The translations under genes and the position numbers were made by a program. A stretch of 64,000 nucleotides of DNA from Stutzerimonas stutzeri KOS6 (GTDB taxonomy: Bacteria > Pseudomonadota > Gammaproteobacteria > Pseudomonadales > Pseudomonadaceae). This document shows, piece by piece, positions 56,190 to 64,000 of this stretch; positions within the stretch are counted from its first letter, which is position 1, and each line of letters opens with the position of its first letter. The DNA lies in the NCBI RefSeq assembly GCF_000307775.2, contig NZ_KK020675.1, positions 168,531 to 232,530 of the forward strand, read 5' to 3'. The notes under the pieces are model-generated. The model worked only from the letters and a program-made list of their open reading frames with translations, did no database searches and was not told where the DNA came from.

Positions 56190-57548
56190 ATGCTCTCATT
56201 GACCAGCCTGGGCGGTGCCGGCACCGTCACCGGCTCCAAACACCTTATCACCCATGGCAATACCCGCATCTTGATCGACTGCGGACTGTTCCAGGGATTG
56301 AAAAACCTGCGCGAACTTAACTGGCAGCGCCTGGCAGTTGAGCCCAAGGACATTGATGCGGTCGTATTAACGCATGCGCACCTGGATCATTGTGGGTATC
56401 TGCCCCGATTGGTGCTGGACGGGTTCCGCGGGAAGATTTTCTCGACCTCAGCCACGCGAGATGTCGCCGAACTCATCCTACTCGACAGCGCCTGGTTGCA
56501 GGAGAAGGACGCCGATTTCGCCAATCGAAAAGGATTTTCCAAACACAAGCCAGCCCTTCCGCTGTATCGGGTTCGGGATGCAGAACGTACGCTCCTGCAG
56601 TTCAAACCGGTGCCGCTGCATCAAGAGACTGAATTGCCGGGCAATGCCCGTCTACTGCTGCGCAGCGCCGGTCACATTCTTGGGGCGGCGACGGCTCAGA
56701 TCGACATTGGCGGCAAGCGTTTGGTGTTCTCCGGCGACTTGGGACGCTTTGACGACATGGTCATGCCTGATCCTGAACCAGTCACGGAAGCGGACTACAT
56801 CATCATCGAGTCCACCTATGGCAATCGTCGTCATGACCGTTCCGATGCCGTCGAAGCGCTGGGCGACATCATCGAGCGCACGACTCGCCGCGGAGGCACG
56901 GTGGTAATTCCCGCTTTTGCCGTGGGACGAGCGCAGTCGTTGATCTACGACTTGTGGCTGCTGCGACAGCGCGGTCGGCTCCGCAACGTGCCCGTCTATC
57001 TGGACAGTCCGATGGCCACCAACGCAACTGTGCTGCTGCACCGCCACTCCGACGACCACAAGCTCACGCAACACGATTTCGAGGCCGCATTTTCGGAAGT
57101 CAAATACGTGCGCGACGTTGAAGAGTCCAAGGCACTATCGGCGAATCGCTACCCCAAGGTGATTATTTCCGCCAGCGGCATGGCCACAGGTGGCCGCGTG
57201 TTGCATCACATAGAAGCGTTTGGCGGCATTCATCAGAACACGCTGCTGTTCTCTGGATTTCAGGCCGCAGGTACGCGCGGACGCAAACTGCTTGAGGGCG
57301 CTCGCGAAGTCAAGATTCATGGACGCTGGATGCCGATCAATGCGGAGGTCGCCGAGCTTCCGATGTTGTCGGCTCATGCCGACAGCGATGAACTGATGCG
57401 ATGGCTGGGCGGCTTTACCCGGGCGCCGGAAGGGGTGTTCATTGTTCATGGTGAATCCAATGCCTCCGAGGCGCTGCGCGAACGTATTCAGCGCGAACTC
57501 AAATGGCACGCATCGGTGCCCATGCAAAACCAGGAGTTCGCCCTGTGA
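56190..57548 (+). CDS. Beta-CASP metallo-beta-lactamase RNase/hydrolase
   Basis: 452 residues. MBL motifs LTHAHLDHCGYLP (His62-His64-Asp66-His67 region), the GHILGAA segment, FSGDLGR, and the beta-CASP and RMMBL parts (ISASGMATGGRVLHHI; LSAHAD). This is the CPSF/Ysh1-like class found in many bacteria with an RNA-processing role in relatives. Its stop overlaps the GTG start of the phosphorylase gene. It is not clear why it sits in this metabolic cluster. Confidence 0.88.
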   Translation: MLSLTSLGGAGTVTGSKHLITHGNTRILIDCGLFQGLKNLRELNWQRLAVEPKDIDAVVLTHAHLDHCGYLPRLVLDGFRGKIFSTSATRDVAELILLDSAWLQEKDADFANRKGFSKHKPALPLYRVRDAERTLLQFKPVPLHQETELPGNARLLLRSAGHILGAATAQIDIGGKRLVFSGDLGRFDDMVMPDPEPVTEADYIIIESTYGNRRHDRSDAVEALGDIIERTTRRGGTVVIPAFAVGRAQSLIYDLWLLRQRGRLRNVPVYLDSPMATNATVLLHRHSDDHKLTQHDFEAAFSEVKYVRDVEESKALSANRYPKVIISASGMATGGRVLHHIEAFGGIHQNTLLFSGFQAAGTRGRKLLEGAREVKIHGRWMPINAEVAELPMLSAHADSDELMRWLGGFTRAPEGVFIVHGESNASEALRERIQRELKWHASVPMQNQEFAL

Positions 57549-59062
57549 GTGCCCGCATCACTCCCCAGACACCCGCCTTGCAAGCGTCACGCATGCGACT
57601 GCATGCCCAGCATCAACCTGTCGTCTTGATGCGTACCGATTGCCATGTCTGCCGTGCCGAAGGGCTGGCACCGCGGTCACAGGTACTGATCATTGCCCGC
57701 GACCGTACTGTACAAGCGCTGCTGTACCAAATCGACAGCGATCTGCTCAAGACTGGACAGATCGCTCTGTCGGAGGCCGCCTGGGATGCCTTGGGCATTC
57801 ATGAGGGCGATCTGGTGCAGGTTCGGCATCCGCCGATGCTCGAATCGTTGTCGGCCGTGCGTGCGCGAATTCACGGCCACCGACTGCAGGCGACGGAGTT
57901 GCAGGCGATCGTCCGTGATGTGGTCGATGGTCGCTATACCGATGTCGCACTTTCGGCCTTCCTGACCGCAACGGCGGTACTGCCTCTGGATATGCAAGAG
58001 ACCATCCATCTCACCCGTGCGATGGTCGATGTCGGGGATCACCTGCAATGGCAGGCTCCGATTGTTGTGGACAAGCATTGCGTGGGCGGATTACCGGGAA
58101 ATCGCACCACGCCGTTGGTGGTTGCCATAGCCGCAGCCAATGGATTGTTGATGCCCAAGACCTCATCACGCGCCATCACCTCTCCCGCCGGCACGGCGGA
58201 CACCATGGAAACGCTGGTTCCTGTAGACCTGGGCCTGGATACGCTCAGAAAGGTCGTGGAAAAAGAGGGTGGATGCGTGGCGTGGGGCGGCGCGATGCAC
58301 CTCAGCCCCGCGGACGACATCTTCGTGCGCATTGAGCGTGAACTGGATATCGACACGCAAGGACAACTGATTGCCTCGGTGTTGTCCAAGAAGATTGCGG
58401 CAGGGGCGACCCACATCGTGATTGACATTCCGGTTGGGCCAACCGCAAAAGTCCGCAGCCAGGAAACGGCCGAGCATCTTGCATATCACCTTTCGGAAGT
58501 CGCCGCGTCATTTGGCCTTGTATTGCGTTGCCTGTTTACAGACGGCAGCCAGCCTGTCGGCAGAGGTATCGGCCCAGCGTTGGAAGCACGCGATGTGTTG
58601 GCGGTATTGCGCAACGAGGCTGATGCGCCACAGGATCTACGTGACCGTGTGGCGATGGTGGCGGGTGCGGTACTTGAGCTTGGCGGCGTCGCCAAAGAAG
58701 GGGATGGAATTCGATTGGCTCACGAGACGATCAGCAGTGGCCGCGCCTGGGAAAAATTTCAGAGGATCTGTGCCGCTCAGGGGGGATTTCGTGAGCCACC
58801 CCAAGCTCTTTACGTCGAACCGCTTTTGGCAACCACTACGGGACGAGCAGTACACATCGACAACCGGAAACTTTCCCGTTTAGCCAAATTGGCCGGAGCG
58901 CCAGAGAGTCCGGCCGCAGGGATTCAGTTGCAGGTTCGCCTAGGGGACGAGGTAACAAGCGGGCAACCATTGATGTTTTTGCATGCGCAAACGTCTGGAG
59001 AGATGGCCTATGCACTCGCATACGTACATGACATTGGTGACATTGTAAATATTGAACCGTAG
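57545..59062 (+). CDS. deoA: AMP/thymidine phosphorylase family (DeoA-like, archaeal type)
   Basis: 505 residues, longer than classical DeoA (about 440) by an N-terminal domain of about 85 residues, as in archaeal AMP phosphorylases. The catalytic core has DKHCVGGLPGNRTTPLVV, KTSSRAITSPAGTADTME and a C-terminal lipoyl-like domain. Phosphorolyses a nucleoside or nucleoside monophosphate; AMP to adenine and ribose 1,5-bisphosphate is the archaeal reaction. GTG start overlaps the previous stop. Bacterial AMP activity is inference. Confidence 0.85.
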   Translation: MSARITPQTPALQASRMRLHAQHQPVVLMRTDCHVCRAEGLAPRSQVLIIARDRTVQALLYQIDSDLLKTGQIALSEAAWDALGIHEGDLVQVRHPPMLESLSAVRARIHGHRLQATELQAIVRDVVDGRYTDVALSAFLTATAVLPLDMQETIHLTRAMVDVGDHLQWQAPIVVDKHCVGGLPGNRTTPLVVAIAAANGLLMPKTSSRAITSPAGTADTMETLVPVDLGLDTLRKVVEKEGGCVAWGGAMHLSPADDIFVRIERELDIDTQGQLIASVLSKKIAAGATHIVIDIPVGPTAKVRSQETAEHLAYHLSEVAASFGLVLRCLFTDGSQPVGRGIGPALEARDVLAVLRNEADAPQDLRDRVAMVAGAVLELGGVAKEGDGIRLAHETISSGRAWEKFQRICAAQGGFREPPQALYVEPLLATTTGRAVHIDNRKLSRLAKLAGAPESPAAGIQLQVRLGDEVTSGQPLMFLHAQTSGEMAYALAYVHDIGDIVNIEP

Positions 59063-59250
59063 CGCCGTAGATATACAGGGCTCTTGAGCGCTTGGTCAAT
59101 CAGAGCCCGGCATCTCGTTTGGAAAAGTTGAACGCCTACGACTCGTGCTCAAAGAACATATGCCACATACATCGCTTAAAAGCAGTTTTCAACCTGCATG
59201 GCGTGAGCAAATAGAAGGAGGTTGTCAGCGCCTGAATAGGAACATTGCTC

Positions 59251-60141
59251 ATGGAACTGCGACACTTGCGTTGCTTTATCGTTTTGGCCGAAGAGCTTCA
59301 TTTCACACGCGCCGCTGAGCGCCTGCATATAGAGCAATCCCCCTTGTCTCGAACTATCAAAGAGCTTGAGGACGAGCTAGGGGTTGTGCTCTTCGATCGG
59401 AATCGCCGGGGCACAGCGCTGACCCCTGCTGGCGCCGCCTTCTTACAGGACATCCGCAGGCTGTTCACTGTCCTGGAGCAGGCACAGGAGAACGTTCGAG
59501 CGGTCGCAGCAGGCTTGCGAGGGAACCTGCGCATTGCCGTCTCCGATGGTGCGACCGACCCTCGGCTCTCGGCGTTTCTGGCCCGTTGCCGCGCCGAGGA
59601 GCCGGAGGTCGAGATACGTCTGTCCGAAGTGCCTTTGGCCGAGCAATTGCGCGGCTTACGATCAGGCGACTTCACGATCGGGTTCGCGCACACCGCCGAC
59701 GTCGGTGATGGCATTGTTGCGGAACCGATCTGGCGAGACCCGCTGGTGCTTGCTGTGCCAGCCCGGCACGAGTTGCTCGCCCACAGGGAGGTTCCACTTC
59801 ATGAACTCGGGAGCCACCCGCTCGTCTTGTGCGATCCACAGGTGTGCGAGGGGTACTGCCACCAACTGGCACAGCTCCTGCAGCCTCTGGAGCACAAGCC
59901 AAATGTCGTTGAGCACGCGTCCTCGCTGGACATGATGCTCACCCTTGTCGGTGCAGGCTACGGCGTCGGCTTCACAACGACGACCAGGATCGCTGGCTAC
60001 CAGCGTCCGGATGTTGTGATCCGTCCCTTGGCGATGGAATCCGCAGTCATCACTACCTACTTGCTTTGGTCCGAAAACAGCAGTATGTCGGTTTCGCTGG
60101 AGCGATTCATCGCTCGCCTACGCGACCGTTTGGGCGACTGA
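59251..60141 (+). CDS. LysR-family regulator
   Basis: 296 residues. N-terminal winged helix (ELRHLRCFIVLAEELHFTRAAERLHIEQSPLSRTIKELE region) and a complete effector-binding domain (LRIAVSDG, GYGVGFTT). ATG at 59251 is preferred; TTG two codons earlier is in frame. The 188 bases upstream hold a GGGCTCT/AGAGCCC inverted repeat near 59078-59109. It may control the preceding metabolic genes or ICE transfer (LysR-type TciR acts on ICEclc). Confidence 0.9.
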   Translation: MELRHLRCFIVLAEELHFTRAAERLHIEQSPLSRTIKELEDELGVVLFDRNRRGTALTPAGAAFLQDIRRLFTVLEQAQENVRAVAAGLRGNLRIAVSDGATDPRLSAFLARCRAEEPEVEIRLSEVPLAEQLRGLRSGDFTIGFAHTADVGDGIVAEPIWRDPLVLAVPARHELLAHREVPLHELGSHPLVLCDPQVCEGYCHQLAQLLQPLEHKPNVVEHASSLDMMLTLVGAGYGVGFTTTTRIAGYQRPDVVIRPLAMESAVITTYLLWSENSSMSVSLERFIARLRDRLGD

Positions 60142-60166
60142 CGGCGCCATCCGCAGACGGCCAATC

Positions 60167-60460
60167 TCAAGAATCGGTGCCAGAACCAAGGTTGCGCTCT
60201 GTTACAGCCATCAGTTCGGCAGCACTTATCCCGAGCGCGGCGGCAATTTTCAGTATCAGAGCCAGCGTAGGCATATGCTCTCCACGCTCGATCTTGCCCA
60301 TGTGCGAGCGCGCGACCCCAGCCAAGCCTGCCAGCTTTTCCTGACCGACTCCTTGTTCCAGGCGTGTGGCACGCACCGCTTTTCCGAAGGCCAGCGCTGG
60401 CTCGGCTTCAAATGTGGTTGTGCCTGGGGGACGGCCTTGTGAAATTGGACGCTTCTGCAT
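60167..60460 (-). CDS. XRE-family regulator near the integrase
   Basis: 97 residues. HTH_3 domain at about 24-80 (LAFGKAVRATRLEQGVGQEKLAGLAGVARSHMGKIERGEHMPT region). The start is in the loop of a perfect 10-bp inverted repeat, and three TTAAC half-sites lie 29-48 bases upstream: strong hints of autoregulation. It is divergent from the LysR-like effector domain gene and near the integrase, so a role in controlling excision is possible. Confidence 0.87.
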   Translation of the reverse strand: MQKRPISQGRPPGTTTFEAEPALAFGKAVRATRLEQGVGQEKLAGLAGVARSHMGKIERGEHMPTLALILKIAAALGISAAELMAVTERNLGSGTDS

Positions 60461-60473
60461 TGACAGAAGCGTC
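60448..60473. promoter_or_regulatory. Perfect 10-bp inverted repeat over the XRE start codon
   Basis: GACGCTTCTG (60448-60457), CATTGA, CAGAAGCGTC (60464-60473). The minus-strand ATG is in the central six bases. It could be a hairpin hiding the start or a dimeric operator. Confidence 0.7.
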
Positions 60474-60488
60474 GATCAGCCAAGAGAA

Positions 60489-60508
60489 TTTAACCACGTT
60501 AAACTTAA
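60489..60508. promoter_or_regulatory. Three-half-site operator between divergent XRE and LysR-like genes
   Basis: TTTAAC-CAC-GTTAAA (60489-60503) is a perfect palindrome. Its right arm also forms GTTAA-AC-TTAAC with the next half-site. AT-rich against a GC-rich background, which suits a promoter with repressor site. Confidence 0.65.
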
Positions 60509-60562
60509 CTCATTGCTATCATATTGGGTTATTTTTTGACCCGATAGCTTCGTGGGGCTCTC

Positions 60563-61204
60563 ATGCACGACGCCACAAACCGGTTGTCCCATTTCAAGCT
60601 CGCGATAGCGCCTGGTGTGCCGTCATCACGTCTCTCTAAGCTGCTTGCGCTGCAGCGCGCGGAGGAACCGGAAGTCACCATCGCGTTTTTCGAGGTCACG
60701 GCGGACGATCTGGTGGCAGGGCTTCGTGAAGGCCGTTACGACGCAGGGATGTCGCTTCAGGGCTTGGCCGATCCATCCCTGAGCAGTCAGCCCCTGTGGA
60801 GCGAAAGCATGGCCGTTGCCCTGCCGTTGCGGCTCCCTTTGCTGGATCAGGCAACGCTCACAATTGCCGGGTTGCAGGACTACATGGTGTTTCGCTGGCA
60901 AGCAGAGGCCTGTCCCTTACTGGATCAGAGGTTGTCCTCCTTCCTACCGGAAGACCAACGGAACATTCGGTACATGACTTCGTTCGAGCTGCTGGCTCTA
61001 TGGGTGGCGGCGGGCTATGGCGTCGGCTTATCCGCGCAATCGCACATCGAGCATGCTCATGGATGGGGAATCAGCATGCGACCACTCTCTGATGGTCCCT
61101 ACGAAATCGTGACGCACCTGCAGCGTCCCCACGGGCCAGCCAATTCTGTTTCTGAGCGGTTCGAGCGCAGAGCACTGCAGATTGCCAAGGCTGGCGCAGC
61201 CTGA
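60563..61204 (+). CDS. LysR effector-binding domain without a DNA-binding domain
   Basis: 213 residues, only the periplasmic-binding-like regulatory domain of a LysR protein (FKLAIAPG at residue 11, GYGVGLSAQ at about 154). The helix-turn-helix of about 90 residues is missing, and no in-frame upstream homology is seen. Sequence and spacing resemble the effector domain of the LysR regulator at 59251. It could bind a signal or act as a dominant partner of that regulator. Divergent from the XRE gene. Confidence 0.78.
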   Translation: MHDATNRLSHFKLAIAPGVPSSRLSKLLALQRAEEPEVTIAFFEVTADDLVAGLREGRYDAGMSLQGLADPSLSSQPLWSESMAVALPLRLPLLDQATLTIAGLQDYMVFRWQAEACPLLDQRLSSFLPEDQRNIRYMTSFELLALWVAAGYGVGLSAQSHIEHAHGWGISMRPLSDGPYEIVTHLQRPHGPANSVSERFERRALQIAKAGAA

Positions 61205-61262
61205 TCCCGAGCCTGGCGACCGGGACAGTCCCACCCCGGTCGCCAAGTCGCACCGTCGGCGT

Positions 61263-63194
61263 TCAAGCCCCTTCAAGCACCACGGTGCTATCCACCAACC
61301 GGCGGACACTCTGCCGCACCTGTTCGGGGATAGGCCGCGGCGAGACAGTCTCGGGGGCATCTGCATGCTGCTGATCGCCCGCGATGGTTCGGACGACTGC
61401 GACCAGATTGGTCGGTGTCACCACATCGATGGCCGCGCGATCCCCCAAATCCGGGTGTGGCCGGGTCAGCATGCGGTAAAGCTCCCAGGAGTCCGCTTCC
61501 GGGCACTGGTTCATGAGCACCAGAGCCAGCTTGTGCTTGAGCGGCACCAATTGCCAATCGGGAACACGCTGCCCCCGGTTGCCTAGACTGATGGACAGCA
61601 GCTTGCCCGCCTTCAACTCGCGGTTGATCTGGTCCTTGGACTTCCCGGCCAGCTTGCCGAACAGAGGAACCGGAAGGTTGTTCGGCGATTCGTAGATGGC
61701 GAGCATTTCCTCGCGCTCGCGCTGGATCGCGGACACTTCCGGCTCTGGCGTCCGGGTGGGGGGCGGAGGCACTTGCGACAGCCGCTGGAACGTGGCCCCG
61801 GCGGTGTTCGGCGTCACGATGATGGGAGTAGCCACCACAGGCGGGACGGGGACTGCAGGGGAAGCCTCGACGATGGCAGCGGCATCTTCCGCTTCTACCA
61901 TTGCCGGCACCCCTTCGATATGGATGGTGAGATGCGCGCTCGCAGCCTCCACCTGGCCCTGTTCGAGCAGGTCGAGGCGGTCGGCCCAGTCCTGCATCAT
62001 CCGGCGGCGCGGCTCCACATACTTGGCGTGGTTGTAGGCCGAACTCACCTTGTTCGGGTCGGAGTGCGAAAGCTGCGCGTCCACCCAAATCTTGGGGTAG
62101 CCGATCTCGTTGAGCGCCGTAGAGATGGTTCCGCGGATGCCGTGGCCGGTCAGTTGATCCTCGTAGCCCATCCGTTTCAAGGCGGCGTTGAGGGTGTTCT
62201 CGCTGATGCGCTTCTTGAGGTCGCTGCGATGCGTCAGCAGGTACTGCTGGGCCGGCCGCATCACCCCCAGGAGGTAGCGCAAGATCTCGATGGCCTGGAG
62301 GGACAGCGGCACGATGTAGGGCGGCACATCCTGCGGGCGCTTGCCGGCCTTGCGCATCTCGTCCTGAAGCTGCTTGACGATCTGCGGCGGGATGATCCAC
62401 AGACCACGGTCGAGGTCGAACTGATCCGGGGTCGCCAGCCGCAGTTCGCCGGTGCGCACCCCGGTCAGGAACAGCAGCCGGATGCCGAGCTGGGTTTGCC
62501 AGCCGCGAGGGTTGTAGAGCCTGAGCTTCTGGAGAAATTCGGGAAGCTCGGGCAGATGCAGGTAAGGGTTATGGTTCACCGGCGGTTTGGGCTCCGCCAC
62601 CACGTCCAGGTCCGTAGCCGGATTGGTTTCCATACCCTCGACAATGACCAGAGCATAGCGGAACAATTGTCCCAGCCAGGTGCGGACCTTTTCAGCGGTA
62701 GTGAAGGCCTTGCGCTGCTCGATCCTTGCCAGGACACCCAGAAGCTGGGGCCGGCGAATGTCGTAGATCGACATCCTCCCAAGGCTGGGCAGCACGTCCT
62801 TGTCGAAGATACGGAGGATCTGGGAGAGCGTGCTTTGCCGACCTTCCTTGAGTTCCTTGCGGCGATGCTCGACCCAGGCGTCGAAGACCGCCTTGAAGGT
62901 GTAATCGGAAGCCAGTTTGACCGCATGCCGTTTCTGCTTGCGGTCGGTGTGGGGGTTGATGCCCTTGGCCAGCAGCGCCCGGGCCTCGTCGCGCAGGGCA
63001 CGAGCCTCGCGCAGGCCGATCTCCGGGTAGTTGCCCAGGGAGATGCGCTTTTGTTTGCCGAGCCAGTAGTAGCGCAGGTGCCACGACTTGCCGCTGGTAG
63101 GGGCGACCACCAGGCCGAGGCCGTCGGTGTCGGGGATGCTGTAGGTTTTGTCGGCGGCCTTAGCTTGCCGCACAGTCAGATCAGAGAGTGCCAT
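61263..63194 (-). CDS. int: Tyrosine integrase (IntB13/P4 type)
   Basis: Integrates and excises the element at tRNA-Gly. 643 residues, with an N-terminal DUF4102 arm-binding domain (about 1-90), a core-binding domain and the catalytic domain: Arg247 (RTGELR), His351-Arg354 (HGIR), His377 and Tyr387. A C-terminal extension of about 230 residues beyond the catalytic part is typical of the ICEclc integrase group. Transcribed toward the inside of the element. Two adjacent ATGs; 63194 has the better spacing from AGGAG. Confidence 0.96.
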   Translation of the reverse strand: MALSDLTVRQAKAADKTYSIPDTDGLGLVVAPTSGKSWHLRYYWLGKQKRISLGNYPEIGLREARALRDEARALLAKGINPHTDRKQKRHAVKLASDYTFKAVFDAWVEHRRKELKEGRQSTLSQILRIFDKDVLPSLGRMSIYDIRRPQLLGVLARIEQRKAFTTAEKVRTWLGQLFRYALVIVEGMETNPATDLDVVAEPKPPVNHNPYLHLPELPEFLQKLRLYNPRGWQTQLGIRLLFLTGVRTGELRLATPDQFDLDRGLWIIPPQIVKQLQDEMRKAGKRPQDVPPYIVPLSLQAIEILRYLLGVMRPAQQYLLTHRSDLKKRISENTLNAALKRMGYEDQLTGHGIRGTISTALNEIGYPKIWVDAQLSHSDPNKVSSAYNHAKYVEPRRRMMQDWADRLDLLEQGQVEAASAHLTIHIEGVPAMVEAEDAAAIVEASPAVPVPPVVATPIIVTPNTAGATFQRLSQVPPPPTRTPEPEVSAIQREREEMLAIYESPNNLPVPLFGKLAGKSKDQINRELKAGKLLSISLGNRGQRVPDWQLVPLKHKLALVLMNQCPEADSWELYRMLTRPHPDLGDRAAIDVVTPTNLVAVVRTIAGDQQHADAPETVSPRPIPEQVRQSVRRLVDSTVVLEGA

Positions 63195-63203
63195 CATCGA
63201 GCT

Positions 63204-63221
63204 CCTAAGTTGCGACTTAGG
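63204..63221. promoter_or_regulatory. Hairpin overlapping the integrase ribosome-binding site
   Basis: CCTAAGT-TGCG-ACTTAGG, a perfect 7-bp inverted repeat. On the integrase strand its 3' arm is part of AGGAG, so the hairpin would hide the ribosome site in mRNA, or the repeat may be an operator. Confidence 0.65.
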
Positions 63222-63287
63222 CTCAATGCTCGTCACGGCTCCCCTCCAACCCCAGCAACAATCCGGAACCTGCACCCCCCGCATTCT

Positions 63288-63309
63288 TTGGCCTCAATTT
63301 TGGCCTCAA
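63288..63309 (+). repeat. Two 10-bp direct repeats near the right end
   Basis: TTGGCCTCAA at 63288 and 63300, 12 bases apart and about 110 bases inside the att core. Spacing of about one helical turn suits integrase arm-type binding sites. Confidence 0.55.
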
Positions 63310-63350
63310 AAACGCTGGCTGTTGGTGGATTTCCATGGCTTTTGCTGGAA

Positions 63351-63380
63351 TGAAAAAAGGGCCTTTCGGCCCTTTTTTCA
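63351..63380. terminator. Bidirectional Rho-independent terminator
   Basis: A perfect 13-bp stem (TGAAAAAAGGGCC with GGCCCTTTTTTCA) and a TTTC loop, with A and T runs on opposite sides so it works on both strands. It ends the tRNA transcript and blocks read-through between chromosome and integrase. Confidence 0.9.
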
Positions 63381-63420
63381 ACGACTTACAGACGCCAGTG
63401 GAAGTCTGTAGATCATAACT

Positions 63421-63496
<76 letters not shown>

Positions 63497-63501
63497 AAAT
63501 A

Positions 63502-63577
63502 TGGCGTCCCCTAGGGGACTCGAACCCCTGTTACCGCCGTGAAAGGGCGGTGTCCTAGGCCACTAGACGAAGGGGAC
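63502..63577 (-). tRNA. tRNA-Glu (TTC)
   Basis: 76 bases with CCA. Acceptor GTCCCCT pairs with AGGGGAC, anticodon TTC in CTTTCAC, T-arm GGTTCGAGTCC. Five bases upstream of tRNA-Gly in the same transcript. Confidence 0.97.
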
Positions 63578-63649
63578 GCTGCCCGGAAACTACAGCTTTC
63601 TTCCGGCTTGCAGCGCTCTGTTTCGCGCTTCACGCTGCAAGTGGCGCGC

Positions 63650-63678
63650 ATTCTATGGAGCCATCAGGGAGTCGTCAA
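63650..63678 (-). promoter_or_regulatory. Sigma-70 promoter of the tRNA-Glu/tRNA-Gly operon
   Basis: Minus strand -35 TTGACG (63678-63673), 17-base spacer, -10 TAGAAT (63655-63650), followed by GCGCGCC, a GC-rich discriminator as in stringently controlled tRNA operons. Confidence 0.85.
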
Positions 63679-63791
63679 GCATAGTTTCAAAAATATTTTC
63701 ATGGCATCACCATGCGGCGCCGAAAGCTATCGGCCACATCACCAAGCCACTACACTCAGGCGAAAACTCAGCGGCTCGAGAGGTCAGTCAA

Positions 63792-64000
63792 GTGTCTCCA
63801 CTCATGATCACAGGATTGATCCTGACCGGTTTGCTCCTTCTGGTCGTCATCGTCTATTTCATACAGATCGTCGAAAAGGGCAATCTGGAGAAAGCCCGCA
63901 GACGTGCAGACCTGACTGACCGTTGCCGCCGCTGCGCTCATCTGTCCGACGAACTTCCCGGACAGATGATGACACCCGCCCTCAAGCTGCTGTTGACGCA
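63792..64000 (+). CDS. Chromosomal membrane protein, 3' end cut by window edge
   Basis: 69 codons visible. GTG start with GAGGT eight bases upstream (an ATG four codons later is also possible). One N-terminal membrane helix (about 5-25), then a charged helix and a CRRC pair. It resembles a conserved Pseudomonas hypothetical protein beside these tRNAs. Function not known. Confidence 0.65.
   Translation, partial: MSPLMITGLILTGLLLLVVIVYFIQIVEKGNLEKARRRADLTDRCRRCAHLSDELPGQMMTPALKLLLT

Noticed and set aside
61773..63353. 526-codon plus-strand frame across the integrase
   Set aside because: Antisense of the integrase, which has all catalytic residues on the minus strand.

Overview
The window is most of one half of an integrative and conjugative element (ICE) of the ICEclc/PAGI type with a type G mating-pair-formation system. 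It is inserted at the 3' end of a chromosomal tRNA-Gly gene. The host is almost certainly a Pseudomonas or a close gammaproteobacterial relative: coding DNA is GC-rich throughout, the tRNA-Glu/tRNA-Gly pair and the protein gene beyond it look Pseudomonas-like, and the conjugation genes match the 'PFL_47xx' ICE families first named in Pseudomonas. The distal end of the element (second att site, partition and replication-maintenance genes) lies to the left of position 1 and is not seen.

Layout. 1-2131: end of the preceding module, a SNF2-type helicase cut by the window edge. 2269-8271: first transfer operon (PilL, TIGR03759-type protein, lytic transglycosylase, TIGR03765-type protein, TraD coupling ATPase, DUF4400-type protein). 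8550-16988: second operon (RAQPRD protein, small membrane subunits, core-complex-like proteins, lipoprotein, VirB4-like ATPase, DsbA-like thiol protein), followed by a decayed radC and a terminator. 17601-22232: third operon (TIGR03757, TraU-like, TIGR03755, TraG-like). Each of the three operons is preceded at nearly constant distance by the same 19-base element, which I read as a shared control site. 22259-25542: DUF3742 gene, PrlF/YhaV toxin-antitoxin and the MobH relaxase, with a G-rich, inverted-repeat leader that is a candidate oriT.

Cargo, 25543-61204. (a) A TetR regulator with two paralogous coiled-coil proteins. (b) A scar of gene remnants (ISL3 transposase tail, DUF3363 relaxase piece, nitroreductase piece) around an XRE gene, an SDR and an HxlR regulator. 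(c) A DUF4105 protein plus lipase headed by a broken TetR-like gene and facing a four-gene efflux operon (outer-membrane factor, HlyD adaptor, double-ATPase ABC protein with fused permease, second permease). (d) A carbon and energy module of about 18 kb: phasin, acetoacetyl-CoA reductase, DUF3141 protein, MaoC-phosphotransacetylase fusion, SDR, acetate kinase, GltS, PHA synthase, universal stress protein, LpxR, PRPP synthetase, phosphoketolase, beta-CASP metallo-hydrolase and AMP/thymidine phosphorylase. Read together, the last set suggests mobile PHB turnover plus conversion of nucleotide ribose, through phosphoketolase and acetate kinase, into acetyl phosphate and ATP. That pathway is inference.

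Right end, 59251-63438: a LysR regulator, an XRE regulator with conspicuous palindromes, a LysR-like effector domain without its DNA-binding part, the tyrosine integrase, putative integrase arm repeats, a bidirectional terminator and the 18-base att core in tRNA-Gly. Beyond 63438 is chromosome.
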